Source: Ruminobacter sp.
GTDB taxonomy: Bacteria > Pseudomonadota > Gammaproteobacteria > Enterobacterales > Succinivibrionaceae
Reading direction: 5' to 3'
DNA length: 64,000 nucleotides
Assembly: GCA_017940385.1 (NCBI GenBank)
Contig: JAGAYS010000005.1
Span: forward strand, 20,234-84,233
Positions 25,201-35,217 of this stretch are shown piece by piece; position 1 is the stretch's first letter, and each line of letters begins with the position of its first letter. Under the pieces are notes generated by a model. That model ran no database searches. It saw only the letters and a program-made list of their open reading frames with translations, and had not been told where the DNA came from. The position numbers and the translations under genes were made by a program.

Positions 25201-26563
25201 ATCGGTCAAGGGTCATGTCACTGTCTATGAGTTCGGCATGTCCCAGTTCGTGATCAATGTACAGGCGATCCACATGAATGTCTGGACCGATGAAAGTCAT
25301 CTTGAATCCGCCACTGAAAATCCCGGTATCAAAGGAGTCCATATGGTATCTTGAATTTTTCAGTGTTACCTTTTCAACATAAAGATCAAAAGGCAGAATA
25401 ACCGTATAAAGCGGCTCAATTCTGGCCTCAATCTCCTTTCGGTCATACGGATTGTTAAGCATGGTCTCAAGCTCAGCCACCTGCTCCTGTTCCGCCCCGG
25501 AGCTCACGATATCTGAAGCATTGTCATTCTTTTGCGCAGATGAATCATTTATTTCCGCATCGACTGCCGTCTCCGCGACAACATCGCCGTCAGTAACTGG
25601 GGATTCATCGGAATCAGCAGCGGAAGCGCCATTGTCTTCATCATTCAGTTCATCTTTATTTGCGTTTCGGGATACATATTCAGGATGAAGTGAAAGAAGA
25701 GAATCATAGGTTATCTCCTCACCCCCTGCCCTCTTTGCAAGCAGAGCCTCACGGTCTTCTCCGTGAAGCAGTGAATCACCGTAGGTGATGGACAGATAGT
25801 CAACATTGAGAACCGAATGGTTCATGGAGGCTGAGGCCTCACATTTTTCCACGGCCACGTCGATGATGTCGGAAAGCATCAGGAAGCGATCGATTTCAAT
25901 GTTCTTTACACTGAGGTTTACCGGCATGTCCAGAACAAATCTTTCTCCGTCATCCTCCTCAACATCTTCAGGCTCCTGAACTTCAGGGCCGACAGTAGGT
26001 GCGGGCATGTATATAAGCGTTGGATCAGGCTCCGGTGCGGATTCACGGATTCTAACCATATCCCCCTGCTCATTCGGGGCGAATGAATAATTTTCGTAAA
26101 GACGCCGTTCCAGAAATTCTCCGATTACGGGGAGATTATCCGGTTTGTTGCCAAGAACCAGAAGCACGTCTGAAGTTTTAAGATATCTTACGTTGAGCCG
26201 GCCGTACAGCAAATCCCACACGGAGTACTTAATCTCCAGATTACCGGCTCCGACATGAATGGTGTCCTCAATGTCAAGCCTGAAGTTCTTCATGCGGAAA
26301 CCGTTGGCAAGATTACCGTCGTACATCTCGCCATCAAGACCGGAAACCATTCCCCTCACGCGGTTCCACAGAAATTCTGAACCAGTATGGGTAAAGAAGA
26401 AAAACCCCGTTAACAAAATCAGAATACTCAGCAGCGAAAAAAACACCACGGTGAACCATTTGAATAATTTCAACAGAATGGTTATGATTCTGCCCTTAGA
26501 CTTCTTCAGTATCTCAGGTGCATTTTTTTCACTGTCTTCCAATGGTTTTTCTGGATTCTGCAT
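22268..26563 (-). CDS. tamB: Translocation and assembly module inner-membrane protein TamB
   Basis: TamB is an AsmA-like bridge between the inner and outer membranes that moves phospholipids and helps insert outer-membrane proteins with TamA. The 1431-residue protein has one N-terminal transmembrane helix (about residues 28-55), a long series of beta-strand repeats, and a C-terminal DUF490-type domain (GTFRAYGQNLLIEQGVIAFI, NIRAIRNPQSMEDDNITVGI, SEALSYLLRGRGLD). It is longer than the Escherichia coli protein (about 1260), partly because of a highly acidic Asp/Glu/Ser/Ala-rich insertion around residues 290-370. It starts 50 bp after the tamA stop, so the two form an operon. Confidence 0.93.
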   Translation of the reverse strand: MQNPEKPLEDSEKNAPEILKKSKGRIITILLKLFKWFTVVFFSLLSILILLTGFFFFTHTGSEFLWNRVRGMVSGLDGEMYDGNLANGFRMKNFRLDIEDTIHVGAGNLEIKYSVWDLLYGRLNVRYLKTSDVLLVLGNKPDNLPVIGEFLERRLYENYSFAPNEQGDMVRIRESAPEPDPTLIYMPAPTVGPEVQEPEDVEEDDGERFVLDMPVNLSVKNIEIDRFLMLSDIIDVAVEKCEASASMNHSVLNVDYLSITYGDSLLHGEDREALLAKRAGGEEITYDSLLSLHPEYVSRNANKDELNDEDNGASAADSDESPVTDGDVVAETAVDAEINDSSAQKNDNASDIVSSGAEQEQVAELETMLNNPYDRKEIEARIEPLYTVILPFDLYVEKVTLKNSRYHMDSFDTGIFSGGFKMTFIGPDIHVDRLYIDHELGHAELIDSDMTLDRYYPIDAHLVASSNNPEWYGLLHNHTLEVNVVGDLADLSSAVHVRGSIDADIRSRSNVLAPGLPFNADIDVKHAFWPLDSDNIDYAADSVKFHADGSLREIAATFDGMGIIVHDYPVLNLSTGFVTDFGSIDVSKFEATSEVGDKVSFSGKAIWQGQYSFDGKLDAEIVELGRYLPEYEGHFKLGITPYLHYQSLDEWFVRLTRLESSGEILGYPLSLTSGDFEMNSSLRGIIEGVHLVVGNDNRVDVSGKINKKADILVNIDLQDISTIFPDYYGVISGTLKVDGELYSPVVSLKAFANEFVAHHFHVANTDLDLQASFKDLVLTDSRLKLYMEELRKGKNSYIKDLDVTFSGSEAKHTLKVKTDSMAGPVSLRLDGGMSSGRDLYTGTLQDFSARARDVSVGLKSPVNFRLKLKPEFSAVVHSHSWIVNDVKLNISEGRYSSARSEIRLEIPELDLMHFRKFMPTGFMIDKPLGFYVHAGIDRNSPFASLKLKEGANALYYNRERLDIKNLGFTADFRNDNLKTSLIADFGKLGRINSLFNINHLSSDQTLGGSLDITALDLIMLQKFSEDINSSDGILNVHGRYAGSLGKPAFYGQLKINEMSVNPSAGIGSIEHINTTMDVDGRSALVNSSFSFNDKYGNVNGQLSWENGFRAMVTVKTDELPVQLMGYGDALVKLDLKGKFTDRFSSITGDVEVPSARIRIKDLPASSVSASSDITEYTKDKDGLVIEDEQYTLPFLMAVNVKLGPEIRINALGLKTRLQGNLKVRQRANKPLSVLGKIELEDGTFRAYGQNLLIEQGVIAFIGDPASPNLNIRAIRNPQSMEDDNITVGINVSGNANSPNVKIFSRPEMNQSEALSYLLRGRGLDQTNGSSDMATQLLLGVGLMQTNSVLGSMGEVMGLEEMSLDSKGEGDDTSVEVSAYILPKVQVAYGYGIYNAVSEFRIRYEMFPRFYIEALSSIEQAVDAVYKFDFDF

Positions 26564-26613
26564 AACTGTTAAACCTAAACCGCTGTCTGAGCCAAAAACT
26601 AAAATTCAAATCA

Positions 26614-28461
26614 CTAGATATCCGGACCTATACCGAAGTGCAGATGGAACGGAATGTGTGTTTCTGACACACCGAAGCCGAGATCCACCTTGATAAGTCC
26701 GATTGGCGTTACATATCTTATACCTGTACCAACACCTACCACGGTATTGTCACTCTTGTAATTATTTGTTGCCTGTCCGGCATCAACAAACCAGGCTGAG
26801 CGCAGGTCCTCAATTACCGGGATCTGAACTTCCGCTGACCCTGTGGTCATGTAACGGCCACCCGCAAGCTTGCCGGTTCTGTCCCTGTCTGAAACGGTCT
26901 TGTATCCGAAACCTCTCACGGAATTGTCACCGCCCACGAAAAATCTGTATGAAGGAGGAGCACTCTCGGCGTCAGGGCCGACATTTACCCCCTGCTCAAA
27001 GCGCATCAGAAATCTGGAATCACGGGTAGGACTGAACAGCCACTTCGCAGATGAATACAGCTGAACAAACGTCACGTCAGCACCGAGATTTTTACCGGAT
27101 GTGGCAACCCTGAAGTTATAATTCTCACCGGTTCTGGCATCAACACGAGGGAACGCTCTTGCAAAATTAACCCTGAGATTAGGCCCGATTGTCCAGGCAT
27201 TTCCGTCTTCCATGCCCTGAGTATAATCTTCGTACTGAACGTTAAAACCGTAATCAACTGACCACGGACGATGTTCCTTGGTCACGTAATGCACCTGAAA
27301 CGATGTCACGTCATCCTTGGTGTCGTTAAGCTCCTCATGAGTCTGCTGGGCCTGAAGATAGAAATAATCTGTAAGAGGATTTCTGTAAGGAATCTTATAT
27401 CTTACGAGAAACTCCTGCTTAACCTCAGACAGCTGCAGCTGCATGATTAGGGAATCACCTCTTTCATTAAGAAGAGGCATGTTCCATCTGACCTTTCCAC
27501 GAACACCTTCATCGGTGGCATAGCCTATACCGGTTTCAACCACGTTGAATTTCTTTCTCTTGAGGTGGATATTTATCGGTACCTCATAATCCTCCGTTTC
27601 CTCGAGAACCGGATGTACCTCAGCATCGGCAAAATATCCTGTATCATAAAGATTACCGCTTACACGTGAAATTTTGTCGGTATTGAATCTGTCACTCTCC
27701 TCTATGTCCATAACAGGTTCTATGGCCGGAACATACTGGGTATCCCCGCTATATGTTACGGCTCCGAATCTGTATCTCTTACCGCTGTTGAACACGAGAT
27801 ACACTTCCGCACTGTTCTCAGTCGGATCCACGTATACGTGGGATTTTATGAAATGAGAATCAAAGTAGCCACGGGTAAGAGCAGTGGTCATGACCCTGGC
27901 CTTTATTGTTTCATACGCATCATGAGACAGTATAGTATAAGGCTTCAGCTTGTTTTCTCTGAATACCCGCATAAACCCCGGATCGGTCAGAGCCTCACCC
28001 AGCACCTCGATATGCGTATCCTTTATCCATACCGGCTTGCCGAGATCAACATGCACGTAAAGAACTGAGGAATTCTTTGACTTAAAAGTCATCTTTATGA
28101 CCGGACGGTAGTAGCCGTATACCTTTACGGCACTCTTTACCTTTTCTTCAATTTTAGAAACGGATGAGTGATGGGTATTGAAGCTTATGCGCTTCAGTTC
28201 TGGCAGTGTTGAAAGAGAAGCCTCTATATTATTCCTTACCTTGCTCTTGCGGCATTCAACCCTGTATTTTACAGCACGGTTAAGAACCTCTTCAGGAACA
28301 CCTTCATTAAGATCCTCTTCCTGACGGGTATATTCATTCTTAAATTCAATCTGTCTGTGCACATTGTAATCAGCGTCATATGCGGTATCTGCAAAACAGT
28401 TTCCGGCACCGCACAGCAGCAGAAAAGAAAGAAATAAAAAAAGGTAAAGACGAGATATCAT
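26614..28461 (-). CDS. tamA: Translocation and assembly module outer-membrane protein TamA
   Basis: This is an Omp85-family outer-membrane barrel partnering TamB. The 615-residue protein has a signal peptide (LYLFLFLSFLLLCGAGNCFA), POTRA-type domains over about residues 80-310, and a beta-barrel. Conserved Omp85 marks are FVGGDNSVRGFGYKTV and the closing strand GIRYVTPIGLIKVDLGFGV, with HLHFGIGPDI at the very end. The length is close to the 577 residues of Escherichia coli TamA. The tamA-tamB order is the usual one. About 80 residues between the signal peptide and the first recognisable POTRA look like an extra linker. Confidence 0.93.
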   Translation of the reverse strand: MISRLYLFLFLSFLLLCGAGNCFADTAYDADYNVHRQIEFKNEYTRQEEDLNEGVPEEVLNRAVKYRVECRKSKVRNNIEASLSTLPELKRISFNTHHSSVSKIEEKVKSAVKVYGYYRPVIKMTFKSKNSSVLYVHVDLGKPVWIKDTHIEVLGEALTDPGFMRVFRENKLKPYTILSHDAYETIKARVMTTALTRGYFDSHFIKSHVYVDPTENSAEVYLVFNSGKRYRFGAVTYSGDTQYVPAIEPVMDIEESDRFNTDKISRVSGNLYDTGYFADAEVHPVLEETEDYEVPINIHLKRKKFNVVETGIGYATDEGVRGKVRWNMPLLNERGDSLIMQLQLSEVKQEFLVRYKIPYRNPLTDYFYLQAQQTHEELNDTKDDVTSFQVHYVTKEHRPWSVDYGFNVQYEDYTQGMEDGNAWTIGPNLRVNFARAFPRVDARTGENYNFRVATSGKNLGADVTFVQLYSSAKWLFSPTRDSRFLMRFEQGVNVGPDAESAPPSYRFFVGGDNSVRGFGYKTVSDRDRTGKLAGGRYMTTGSAEVQIPVIEDLRSAWFVDAGQATNNYKSDNTVVGVGTGIRYVTPIGLIKVDLGFGVSETHIPFHLHFGIGPDI

Positions 28462-29039
28462 CTTATCGCCTTCAGCTCCATGAGTAATTCATTATCCAAA
28501 TCTATCATTTGTGGATGTTCGCACCGCGTCTGAAAAACATAACGGATTCATTATGATTCCTCCAAGCCGTATTTCTGAGGATAAATATTAACCAATCTTT
28601 CTCAGAATATATGAGAAAACCCCGTACCATGCTTAATACGGATGTCGGGACATTACGCACGAACCCCATATAATAATAGCTTACGACTTCCGATAAAACC
28701 ATACGAAACGGCATTTAATGAGACATCTATCCTAACTTGACGGAAATTAAAAGGTTTTCAGGATAATCTTTAACCAGATACAGACCTAATCGGGGATACT
28801 GCAATACTTATAGAACCAAAATCATTATTCATTCCCCGTAATACAGAACATATTGACCATGAACTCGCAGCCTCTGCTTCAGTTATAGCCGCCCTACCGG
28901 ACTCAATATAATAATCAGTAACGGCAATGGATATATTTTGATTTACGGATTCGCCATGCATACCAGGAAGTCATAAATTCTCCGGCCGCCCATGCTTAAA
29001 TGACAAAGCCGTATAAAGGAAAACAATCTAGAAGTGCAC
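28462..29039. other. Gene-poor stretch upstream of tamA
   Basis: This DNA contains the tamA promoter and otherwise no convincing gene. A 63-codon frame on the minus strand (28770-28961) has protein-like composition (SIAVTDYYIESGRAAITEAE) but no homology I recognise and no good ribosome-binding site. It could be a decayed fragment. Frames at 28505-28714 look random. Confidence 0.4.
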
Positions 29040-29382
29040 TGACAGGTGTAGGTTTTAGTCATAACACAGACCAAAATTTATATTTCATATTTTTTTGCAT
29101 AATGCAAATATTACTTTTTTAGAAAAACATAAAAATAAACAACATAAATCACTAAATACACTACTAAAACCTAAATAAAAAACATAATATTACTTATAAC
29201 TGCCTTTTTCTAACCGTTTTTTGGGGCAAAAACCCCGTAGGTTGGAAATGTGAAGAATGCCTGATTTTACTGGATTTTTAGTTGCATGAATATTTTTTAT
29301 ATGATAATTTCCGTGTGTGAATTATCAGGTTAGAAAAACAGTACCATAAAACCATTGATAATCAAGGCCTCAGAATAGCCAC
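29040..29382 (+). promoter_or_regulatory. Presumed CRISPR leader
   Basis: This AT-rich segment of about 340 bp, without open frames, adjoins the best-conserved end of the repeat array, where leaders normally lie. It contains a small hairpin, GGGGCAAAAACCCC, at 29223-29236 preceded by a run of Ts. Leader identity and direction are inferred from the repeat decay pattern. Confidence 0.5.
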
Positions 29383-29796
29383 TTTGCAGAGGAATGCCCT
29401 CGTTAAGAGGGATTGAAACAGCTCTATTCCGCTGTAAATCCATTCATTTTCAGTGGTGTTGCAGAGGCATGCCCTCGTTAAGAGGGATTGAAACGGTAAC
29501 AGTCTTCTTCTGTCCGTTCTTATCTTCATAAGGTTGCAGAGGCACGCCCTCGTTAAGAGGGATTGAAACCTTGTTCTGGAACTTATAAACGCAAGAAACC
29601 ATTCCAAGTTGCAGAGGCAGGCCCTCGCCTAGAGGGATTGAAACAATGGTGATAGTCTTATCCGTATTGCATAAATCCAAGATTGCAGAGGTACGCCCTC
29701 GCTTAGAGGGATTGAAACAATTAATATCTCTAATCTGGAAATGATGCTTGCTACACTCTATTGCAGAGGCAGGCCATCGCTTAGAAGGATTGAAAC
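29383..29796 (+). CRISPR. CRISPR array, six 37-bp repeats, no cas genes in window
   Basis: Repeats lie at 29383-29419, 29458-29494, 29533-29569, 29608-29644, 29682-29718 and 29760-29796. They share GTTGCAGAGG at the start and GAGGGATTGAAAC at the end, with a CCCTC/GAGGG palindrome around a short loop. Spacers are 38, 38, 38, 37 and 41 bp and all differ. Repeats 1-3 have the loop GTTAA; repeats 4-6 drift, and the sixth is mutated in both stem arms. A seventh vestige (ATTGCAG) begins at 29834. The ATTGAAAC end is typical of class 1 crRNA 5' handles, so transcription is taken as rightward. Confidence 0.93.
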
Positions 29797-29914
29797 AATA
29801 ACATCCAGTTCAAATTTTCTTTGGTTGGATGCAATTGCAGATACAGTCTTCCAAACAGACCTTTTAAGGCGATGCCACGCATTCAAAATGAAAGAACGGA
29901 ATTCCGGAATTAAT

Positions 29915-29952
29915 AAAAACAGGCCTCACAACGCTAATGTAATGAGACCTGT
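29915..29952 (-). terminator. Terminator of the secreted orphan gene
   Basis: A 10-bp stem (ACAGGCCTCA at 29919-29928 with TGAGACCTGT at 29943-29952, one G-U pair) is followed leftward by TTTTTA. It lies about 45 bp past the stop at 29999. Confidence 0.72.
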
Positions 29953-29998
29953 CTCTGATAGTCCGGCATCATAAACAGTGCCGGTATACTAAGTATAT

Positions 29999-30535
29999 TT
30001 ATTTTGTGTAGAAAGGACATGTTCTGACGAGAACCCTGTCCATGTGATCCGTAATGCCTGCTGATGCCAGCTTTTTCACAACTTCATCACTCATGGCATA
30101 GATAAGGGTATATTTGTAGAACTTATGCTTTGAATCGTAATATCCGTTAACGGCACCATTTCCCCTAAAGCACTTTGCCTCAAAGCGGTATATGCGATCT
30201 TCGGTTTCCTTTGGTTCTGATGAGATGTTGCCCTGACTGTCAATAAACGTTACTGAACTGCATCTCTGCTTCATATCCTTAAACGTAACGGTAAAATCCT
30301 CAAGAGACGGTCTGCTTACTGTTTCAACCGTAATCTGATATTCTTTAGGATGCATGTCATCCAATTCAACAGAACATATACCCTCGTTATCAAATTCACC
30401 GCTTGACACATTAAATCTATGACCGCCGAAATCATAGTTTGCCGCAGGTTCCGAACCTTCTCCAGCATAAAGAGAGGTTGCACACACGGCAGAAAGCATT
30501 ACGGCAGCAGTCGCTGACTTAAAAAAATCTCTCAT
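29999..30535 (-). CDS. Secreted protein of unknown function
   Basis: This encodes 178 residues with a signal peptide (FFKSATAAVMLSAVCATSLY, cut after LYA). The ATG at 30535 is chosen because it gives that signal peptide; an upstream in-frame ATG at 30628 would bury it. The mature part has four cysteines (GICSVEL, QRCSSV, AKCFRG, RTCPF), which could form two disulfides in the periplasm, and alternating polar/hydrophobic residues suggesting a beta-sandwich. I recognise no family. It lies between the CRISPR array and carB and has its own terminator. Confidence 0.7.
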   Translation of the reverse strand: MRDFFKSATAAVMLSAVCATSLYAGEGSEPAANYDFGGHRFNVSSGEFDNEGICSVELDDMHPKEYQITVETVSRPSLEDFTVTFKDMKQRCSSVTFIDSQGNISSEPKETEDRIYRFEAKCFRGNGAVNGYYDSKHKFYKYTLIYAMSDEVVKKLASAGITDHMDRVLVRTCPFYTK

Positions 30536-30765
30536 ACATCCCCAATAAACAACACCGGAACACTTATCACGGGAAACAGTCAGATTAAACACGTCCTGGT
30601 CTGAACTCCAGACACTCTGTTCAGACATCAGCCAGACGTAACATCTTTCAGTAACGCTCCCGAACTGATTTCCGAAAATTCTAACACATCGGCAGGATTA
30701 CACAATTTTAATTTTCAGAATTTACGATCATGTACTGACAGACGCCTGATTCAGAAAAAACAAAT

Positions 30766-30795
30766 AAAAAAGGAATGCCCTGAGGCACTCCTTTT
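30766..30795 (-). terminator. Terminator of carAB
   Basis: AAAAAAGGAATGCC and GGCACTCCTTTT form a stem with one mismatch and a four-base loop. Read leftward it ends in a run of six Ts. It lies 33 bp beyond the carB stop. Confidence 0.85.
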
Positions 30796-30828
30796 ACTCT
30801 ATATCAGATAACGTCTGATACCGTCGGA

Positions 30829-33800
30829 TTACTTCTTGATGTTAAGTCCTGAATGAACCAATTCATGAAGTTCCTGGATTGAGTGAACTGATGCAGTTTC
30901 ATCAACCTTGGTATCGTTAGCCATACATGAAGCAAAAGCAGCATTCATGGTAGTGGTATAGGTTACCTTGTACTGAAGAGCACCGCGACGGAGGGTCTTG
31001 GAGTCTTCAATGGCCTTTCTGCCTTCAGTGGTGTTAATGATGTAGTTATACTCATTACTCTTCATGAAGTCCAGAATGTTAGGTCTTCCTTCGTATACCT
31101 TCTTAACCTGACGGCAAGGAATGCCTGCTGCGGAAAGAACCTGATAGGTACCGTGAGTTGCATCAATTGTAAAGCCTTCGTTGATAAGTCTCTTACCGAG
31201 TTCAGGCAGGCGGTGCTTGTCTGAGTTTCTTACGGACAGCAGAACATGACCGTTTCTCTGAATCTTTGAGTTGGCACCGAGCTGAGCCTTAGCGAACGCT
31301 TCAGGGAATGTTCTTCCGATACCCATAACTTCACCGGTTGATCTCATTTCAGGTCCGAGGAGAGGGTCAACGCCAGGGAACTTGTTGAACGGAAGAACTA
31401 CTTCCTTAACAGAGTAGTATGAAGGAATAACTTCCTTGGTTAATCCCTGTTCTTCAAGTGACTGACCTACCATGATACGGGCTGCAACCTTAGCAAGAGG
31501 TACACCGGTAGCCTTAGACACGAACGGAACGGTACGAGCTGCACGAGGGTTTACTTCAATGAGGTAAACTTCGTTTTCACGAACCGCGAACTGGGTGTTC
31601 ATAAGACCTACTACGCCAAGTTCAAGAGCAAGCTTTCTTACCTGATCACGAATCTTGTCCTGAATTTCAGCGCTTAACTGATATGGAGGGAGAGAACAGC
31701 TTGAGTCACCAGAGTGAATACCGCACTGTTCGATGTGTTCCATGATACCGCCGATTACAACGTTCTTACCGTCGCATACGGCATCAACGTCAACTTCGGT
31801 AGCACTGTCAAGGAACTTGTCCAGAAGTACAGGAGATTCGTTTGAAACCTTAACTGCTTCCTTGAAGTAGCGACGGAGGTCAACTTCATCATAAACGATT
31901 TCCATTGCACGGCCGCCGAGCACGTATGAAGGACGAACAACCAGAGGATAGGTAATCTTCTTGGCTTCCTCAACAGCTTCTTCAAGAGCGAACACGGTAG
32001 CGTTCTTAGGCTGTAACAGGTGTAATCTGTTAACACACTGCTGGAAACGTTCACGGTCTTCCGCACGGTCGATTGCATCCGGGCTGGTACCGATGATAGG
32101 TACACCGGCCTTTTCCAGAGAAAGTGCGAGCTTTAACGGAGTCTGACCACCGAACTGAACAATAACGCCGTCAGGATTTTCAACACGACAGATTTCCAGT
32201 ACGTCTTCGAGGGTTACAGGTTCGAAATAAAGTCTGTCTGAAGTATCGTAGTCGGTTGATACGGTTTCAGGGTTACAGTTAACCATGATGGTTTCGTAAC
32301 CGTCATGACGTAAAGCCATGGCTGCGTGTACACAGCAGTAGTCGAATTCGATACCCTGACCGATTCTGTTAGGACCGCCACCGAGAATCATGATCTTCTT
32401 CTTGTTTGAAGGAGCTACTTCTGATTCTTCATCGTATGATGAGTACATGTATGAAGTATTGGTTGAGAATTCTGCAGCACAGGTATCAACACGCTTGAAT
32501 ACAGGGAGCACGCCGAGTCTGTTACGTAACTTTCTGATTTCTCTTTCGGTAGTACCAACCAGCTTGGCGATTCTGATATCAGAGAAGCCCTTACGCTTGA
32601 TGGCACGCATGAAATCTTCATCAAGACCTGAAATACCGAGTTCAACAATCTTTTCTTCGTACTTGATGAGTTCTTCAATCTGAACGAGGAACCATGGATC
32701 GATGTCGGTGTGATACTGAACTTCTTCAAGGCTCATGCCGAGACGGAAAGCATCACCGATGTACCAGATGCGGTGAGCGCCGGCATCTTCGAGCTCATGT
32801 TCAATGGTGGTACGAGCATCTTCAGCATCAAGCTTAACAATCGGATCGAGACCGCTCTTACCGATTTCAAGACCGCGGAGAGCCTTCTGCAGTGATTCCT
32901 GGAAATTACGGCCGATTGCCATAACTTCACCTACTGACTTCATCTGAGTGGTCAGACGATCATTTGCCTGCGCAAACTTTTCAAAATTGAAACGAGGTAC
33001 CTTGGTAACAACGTAGTCAATTGAAGGTTCGAATGATGCAGGAGTCTTGCCTTCGGTAATGTCGTTCTTGAGTTCATCAAGGGTGTAACCCACGGCAAGC
33101 TTTGCGGCAATCTTTGCGATTGGGAAGCCGGTAGCCTTTGAAGCGAGAGCTGATGAACGAGATACGCGAGGGTTCATTTCAATGATAACCATGCGGCCGT
33201 CCTTCGGATTGATACCGAACTGAACGTTGGAACCGCCGGTTTCAACACCGATTTCTCTCAGTACCGCCATGGAGGCGTTACGCATAATCTGGTATTCCTT
33301 ATCAGTAAGAGTCTGAGCAGGAGCTACAGTTATGGAGTCACCGGTATGGATACCCATAGGATCGAAGTTTTCGATTGAACATACGATAATGCAGTTGTCG
33401 TTACGGTCACGTACAACTTCCATTTCGTATTCCTTCCAACCGATTAATGATTCATCAATAAGAAGTTCATGAGTTGGAGAAAGATCCAGACCTCTGTTAC
33501 AGATTTCTTCGAATTCATCAGGGTTGTAAGCGATACCGCCGCCTGAACCGCCCATGGTGAATGAAGGTCTGATGATACATGGGAAACCTACTTCCTTCTG
33601 TACGGCCCATGCTTCTTCCATGCTGTGAGCGATACCGGCCTTAGGACAGCTTAAACCGATGTTCTTCATCGCCTTGTCGAAGCGTTCACGGTCTTCAGCC
33701 TTGTCGATTGCATCGGCAGTTGCACCGATCATTTCAACGCCGTACTTCTTCAGTACACCGTTGTTTTCGAGGTCAAGGGCACAGTTAAGTGCGGTCTGAC

Positions 33801-34074
33801 CGCCCATGGTAGGAAGGATCGCATCAGGTCTTTCCTTTTCAATAATCTTTTCAACTACCTGCCAGGTAATTGGCTCGATATAGGTTGCATCAGCCATTTC
33901 CGGGTCAGTCATGATGGTAGCTGGGTTTGAGTTAACCAGAATTACGCGGTAACCTTCTTCCCTTAAAGCCTTACAGGCCTGAGTACCTGAGTAGTCGAAT
34001 TCGCAGGCCTGACCAATTACTATTGGACCTGCACCCAAAATAAGGATGCTTTTTATGTCTGTACGCTTTGCCAT
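30829..34074 (-). CDS. carB: Carbamoyl-phosphate synthase large subunit
   Basis: CarB makes carbamoyl phosphate from bicarbonate, ammonia (delivered by CarA) and two ATP, feeding arginine and pyrimidine synthesis. The 1081-residue protein shows both homologous halves: the first opens with [20 protein letters not shown], the second with [20 protein letters not shown], each followed by ATP-grasp residues ([13 protein letters not shown] and [14 protein letters not shown]). A C-terminal MGS-like allosteric domain begins near residue 935. Length and order are standard. The start codon lies directly after the carA stop, giving tight translational coupling. Confidence 0.98.
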   Translation of the reverse strand: MAKRTDIKSILILGAGPIVIGQACEFDYSGTQACKALREEGYRVILVNSNPATIMTDPEMADATYIEPITWQVVEKIIEKERPDAILPTMGGQTALNCALDLENNGVLKKYGVEMIGATADAIDKAEDRERFDKAMKNIGLSCPKAGIAHSMEEAWAVQKEVGFPCIIRPSFTMGGSGGGIAYNPDEFEEICNRGLDLSPTHELLIDESLIGWKEYEMEVVRDRNDNCIIVCSIENFDPMGIHTGDSITVAPAQTLTDKEYQIMRNASMAVLREIGVETGGSNVQFGINPKDGRMVIIEMNPRVSRSSALASKATGFPIAKIAAKLAVGYTLDELKNDITEGKTPASFEPSIDYVVTKVPRFNFEKFAQANDRLTTQMKSVGEVMAIGRNFQESLQKALRGLEIGKSGLDPIVKLDAEDARTTIEHELEDAGAHRIWYIGDAFRLGMSLEEVQYHTDIDPWFLVQIEELIKYEEKIVELGISGLDEDFMRAIKRKGFSDIRIAKLVGTTEREIRKLRNRLGVLPVFKRVDTCAAEFSTNTSYMYSSYDEESEVAPSNKKKIMILGGGPNRIGQGIEFDYCCVHAAMALRHDGYETIMVNCNPETVSTDYDTSDRLYFEPVTLEDVLEICRVENPDGVIVQFGGQTPLKLALSLEKAGVPIIGTSPDAIDRAEDRERFQQCVNRLHLLQPKNATVFALEEAVEEAKKITYPLVVRPSYVLGGRAMEIVYDEVDLRRYFKEAVKVSNESPVLLDKFLDSATEVDVDAVCDGKNVVIGGIMEHIEQCGIHSGDSSCSLPPYQLSAEIQDKIRDQVRKLALELGVVGLMNTQFAVRENEVYLIEVNPRAARTVPFVSKATGVPLAKVAARIMVGQSLEEQGLTKEVIPSYYSVKEVVLPFNKFPGVDPLLGPEMRSTGEVMGIGRTFPEAFAKAQLGANSKIQRNGHVLLSVRNSDKHRLPELGKRLINEGFTIDATHGTYQVLSAAGIPCRQVKKVYEGRPNILDFMKSNEYNYIINTTEGRKAIEDSKTLRRGALQYKVTYTTTMNAAFASCMANDTKVDETASVHSIQELHELVHSGLNIKK

Positions 34075-35217
34075 TTACTTACCCTGACGATTTGCCTTAA
34101 TTAAATCTATGAAATGATCGAATAAACCTGCCACGTCATGAGGACCTGGGCTTGCTTCAGGGTGTCCCTGGAAGCTGAATGCCGGCTTATCGGTTCGTTC
34201 AATACCCTGTAAACTGCCATCGAAGAGAGATACGTGCGTTACCTTCAGGCATGAAGGAAGAGTATCCTTGTCTACGGCAAATCCGTGGTTCTGAGATGAA
34301 ATCATTACGGTATTGTCGGCAAGATCCTTTACAGGATGGTTTGCACCGTGGTGACCAAACTTCATCTTAACGGTCTTGGCACCGCTGGCGAGACCGAGAA
34401 GCTGATGACCGAGACAGATACCGAATGTAGGAATGTTGTGATCAAGGATTTCCCTGATTGCATTCTGAGCATAGGTACATGGTTCAGGATCTCCCGGACC
34501 GTTTGAAAGGAATACGCCGTCCGGATTCATTGCCAGAACTTCAGAAGCAGGAGTTGTTGCAGGAACAACTGTTAAACGGCAGCCTCTGTCGGCAAGCATT
34601 CTTAAAATGTTTCTCTTCACGCCGAAGTCGTATGCAACAACGTGATAAGGTAAATCTTCAGCCTTCTGTTCCTTGTGACCGTGGCCGAGTGACCAGGTAC
34701 CCTGAGTCCATTCATACGGAGCGTCACATGTTACTTCCTTTGCAAGATCCATTCCCTTAAGTCCAGGGAATTCTTTGGCGCGGCGTAAGGCCTCTTCTTC
34801 ATTCAGATCATCACATGATAAAATGCAACCGGCCTGAGCGCCCTTTTCACGAAGGATTCTGGTAAGCTTGCGGGTATCGATGTCACAGATGCCTACTACA
34901 TTGTGCTTAACGAGATAATCTGAAAGAGAGCTCTGACTTCTAAAGTTAGAAGCTAACAGAGGAAGATCGCGGATTACTAAACCCTGAGGATGAATTTTTG
35001 GAGACTCCTCATCTTCTTCGTTACAACCATAATTACCGATATGAGGATATGTGAGTGTTACTATCTGTCTGGAATATGAAGGATCGGTCAAAATTTCCTG
35101 ATATCCAGTCATTGAAGTATTGAATACTACTTCACCTACGGCGCAGCCTTTAGCGCCAAATGAAACACCCCTGAATACTGTGCCATCTTCCAACACTAGT
35201 AATGCAGAATGAGTCAA
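34075..35217 (-). CDS. carA: Carbamoyl-phosphate synthase small subunit (glutaminase)
   Basis: CarA hydrolyses glutamine and passes ammonia to CarB. The 380-residue protein has the N-terminal CPSase small domain ([19 protein letters not shown]) and a class I glutamine amidotransferase domain with the nucleophile in [13 protein letters not shown] and the His-Glu pair in [11 protein letters not shown]. It starts with TTG at 35217, behind GGAGG; carA of Escherichia coli also initiates with UUG, so this is a conserved oddity rather than an error. It forms an operon with carB. Confidence 0.97.
   Translation of the reverse strand: MTHSALLVLEDGTVFRGVSFGAKGCAVGEVVFNTSMTGYQEILTDPSYSRQIVTLTYPHIGNYGCNEEDEESPKIHPQGLVIRDLPLLASNFRSQSSLSDYLVKHNVVGICDIDTRKLTRILREKGAQAGCILSCDDLNEEEALRRAKEFPGLKGMDLAKEVTCDAPYEWTQGTWSLGHGHKEQKAEDLPYHVVAYDFGVKRNILRMLADRGCRLTVVPATTPASEVLAMNPDGVFLSNGPGDPEPCTYAQNAIREILDHNIPTFGICLGHQLLGLASGAKTVKMKFGHHGANHPVKDLADNTVMISSQNHGFAVDKDTLPSCLKVTHVSLFDGSLQGIERTDKPAFSFQGHPEASPGPHDVAGLFDHFIDLIKANRQGK

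Noticed and set aside
29362-29680. Leftward open frames across the CRISPR array encoding repeated VSIPLNEG-type peptides
   Set aside because: They are translations of the repeats on the opposite strand; the 37-bp unit makes the peptide pattern periodic. Not genes.
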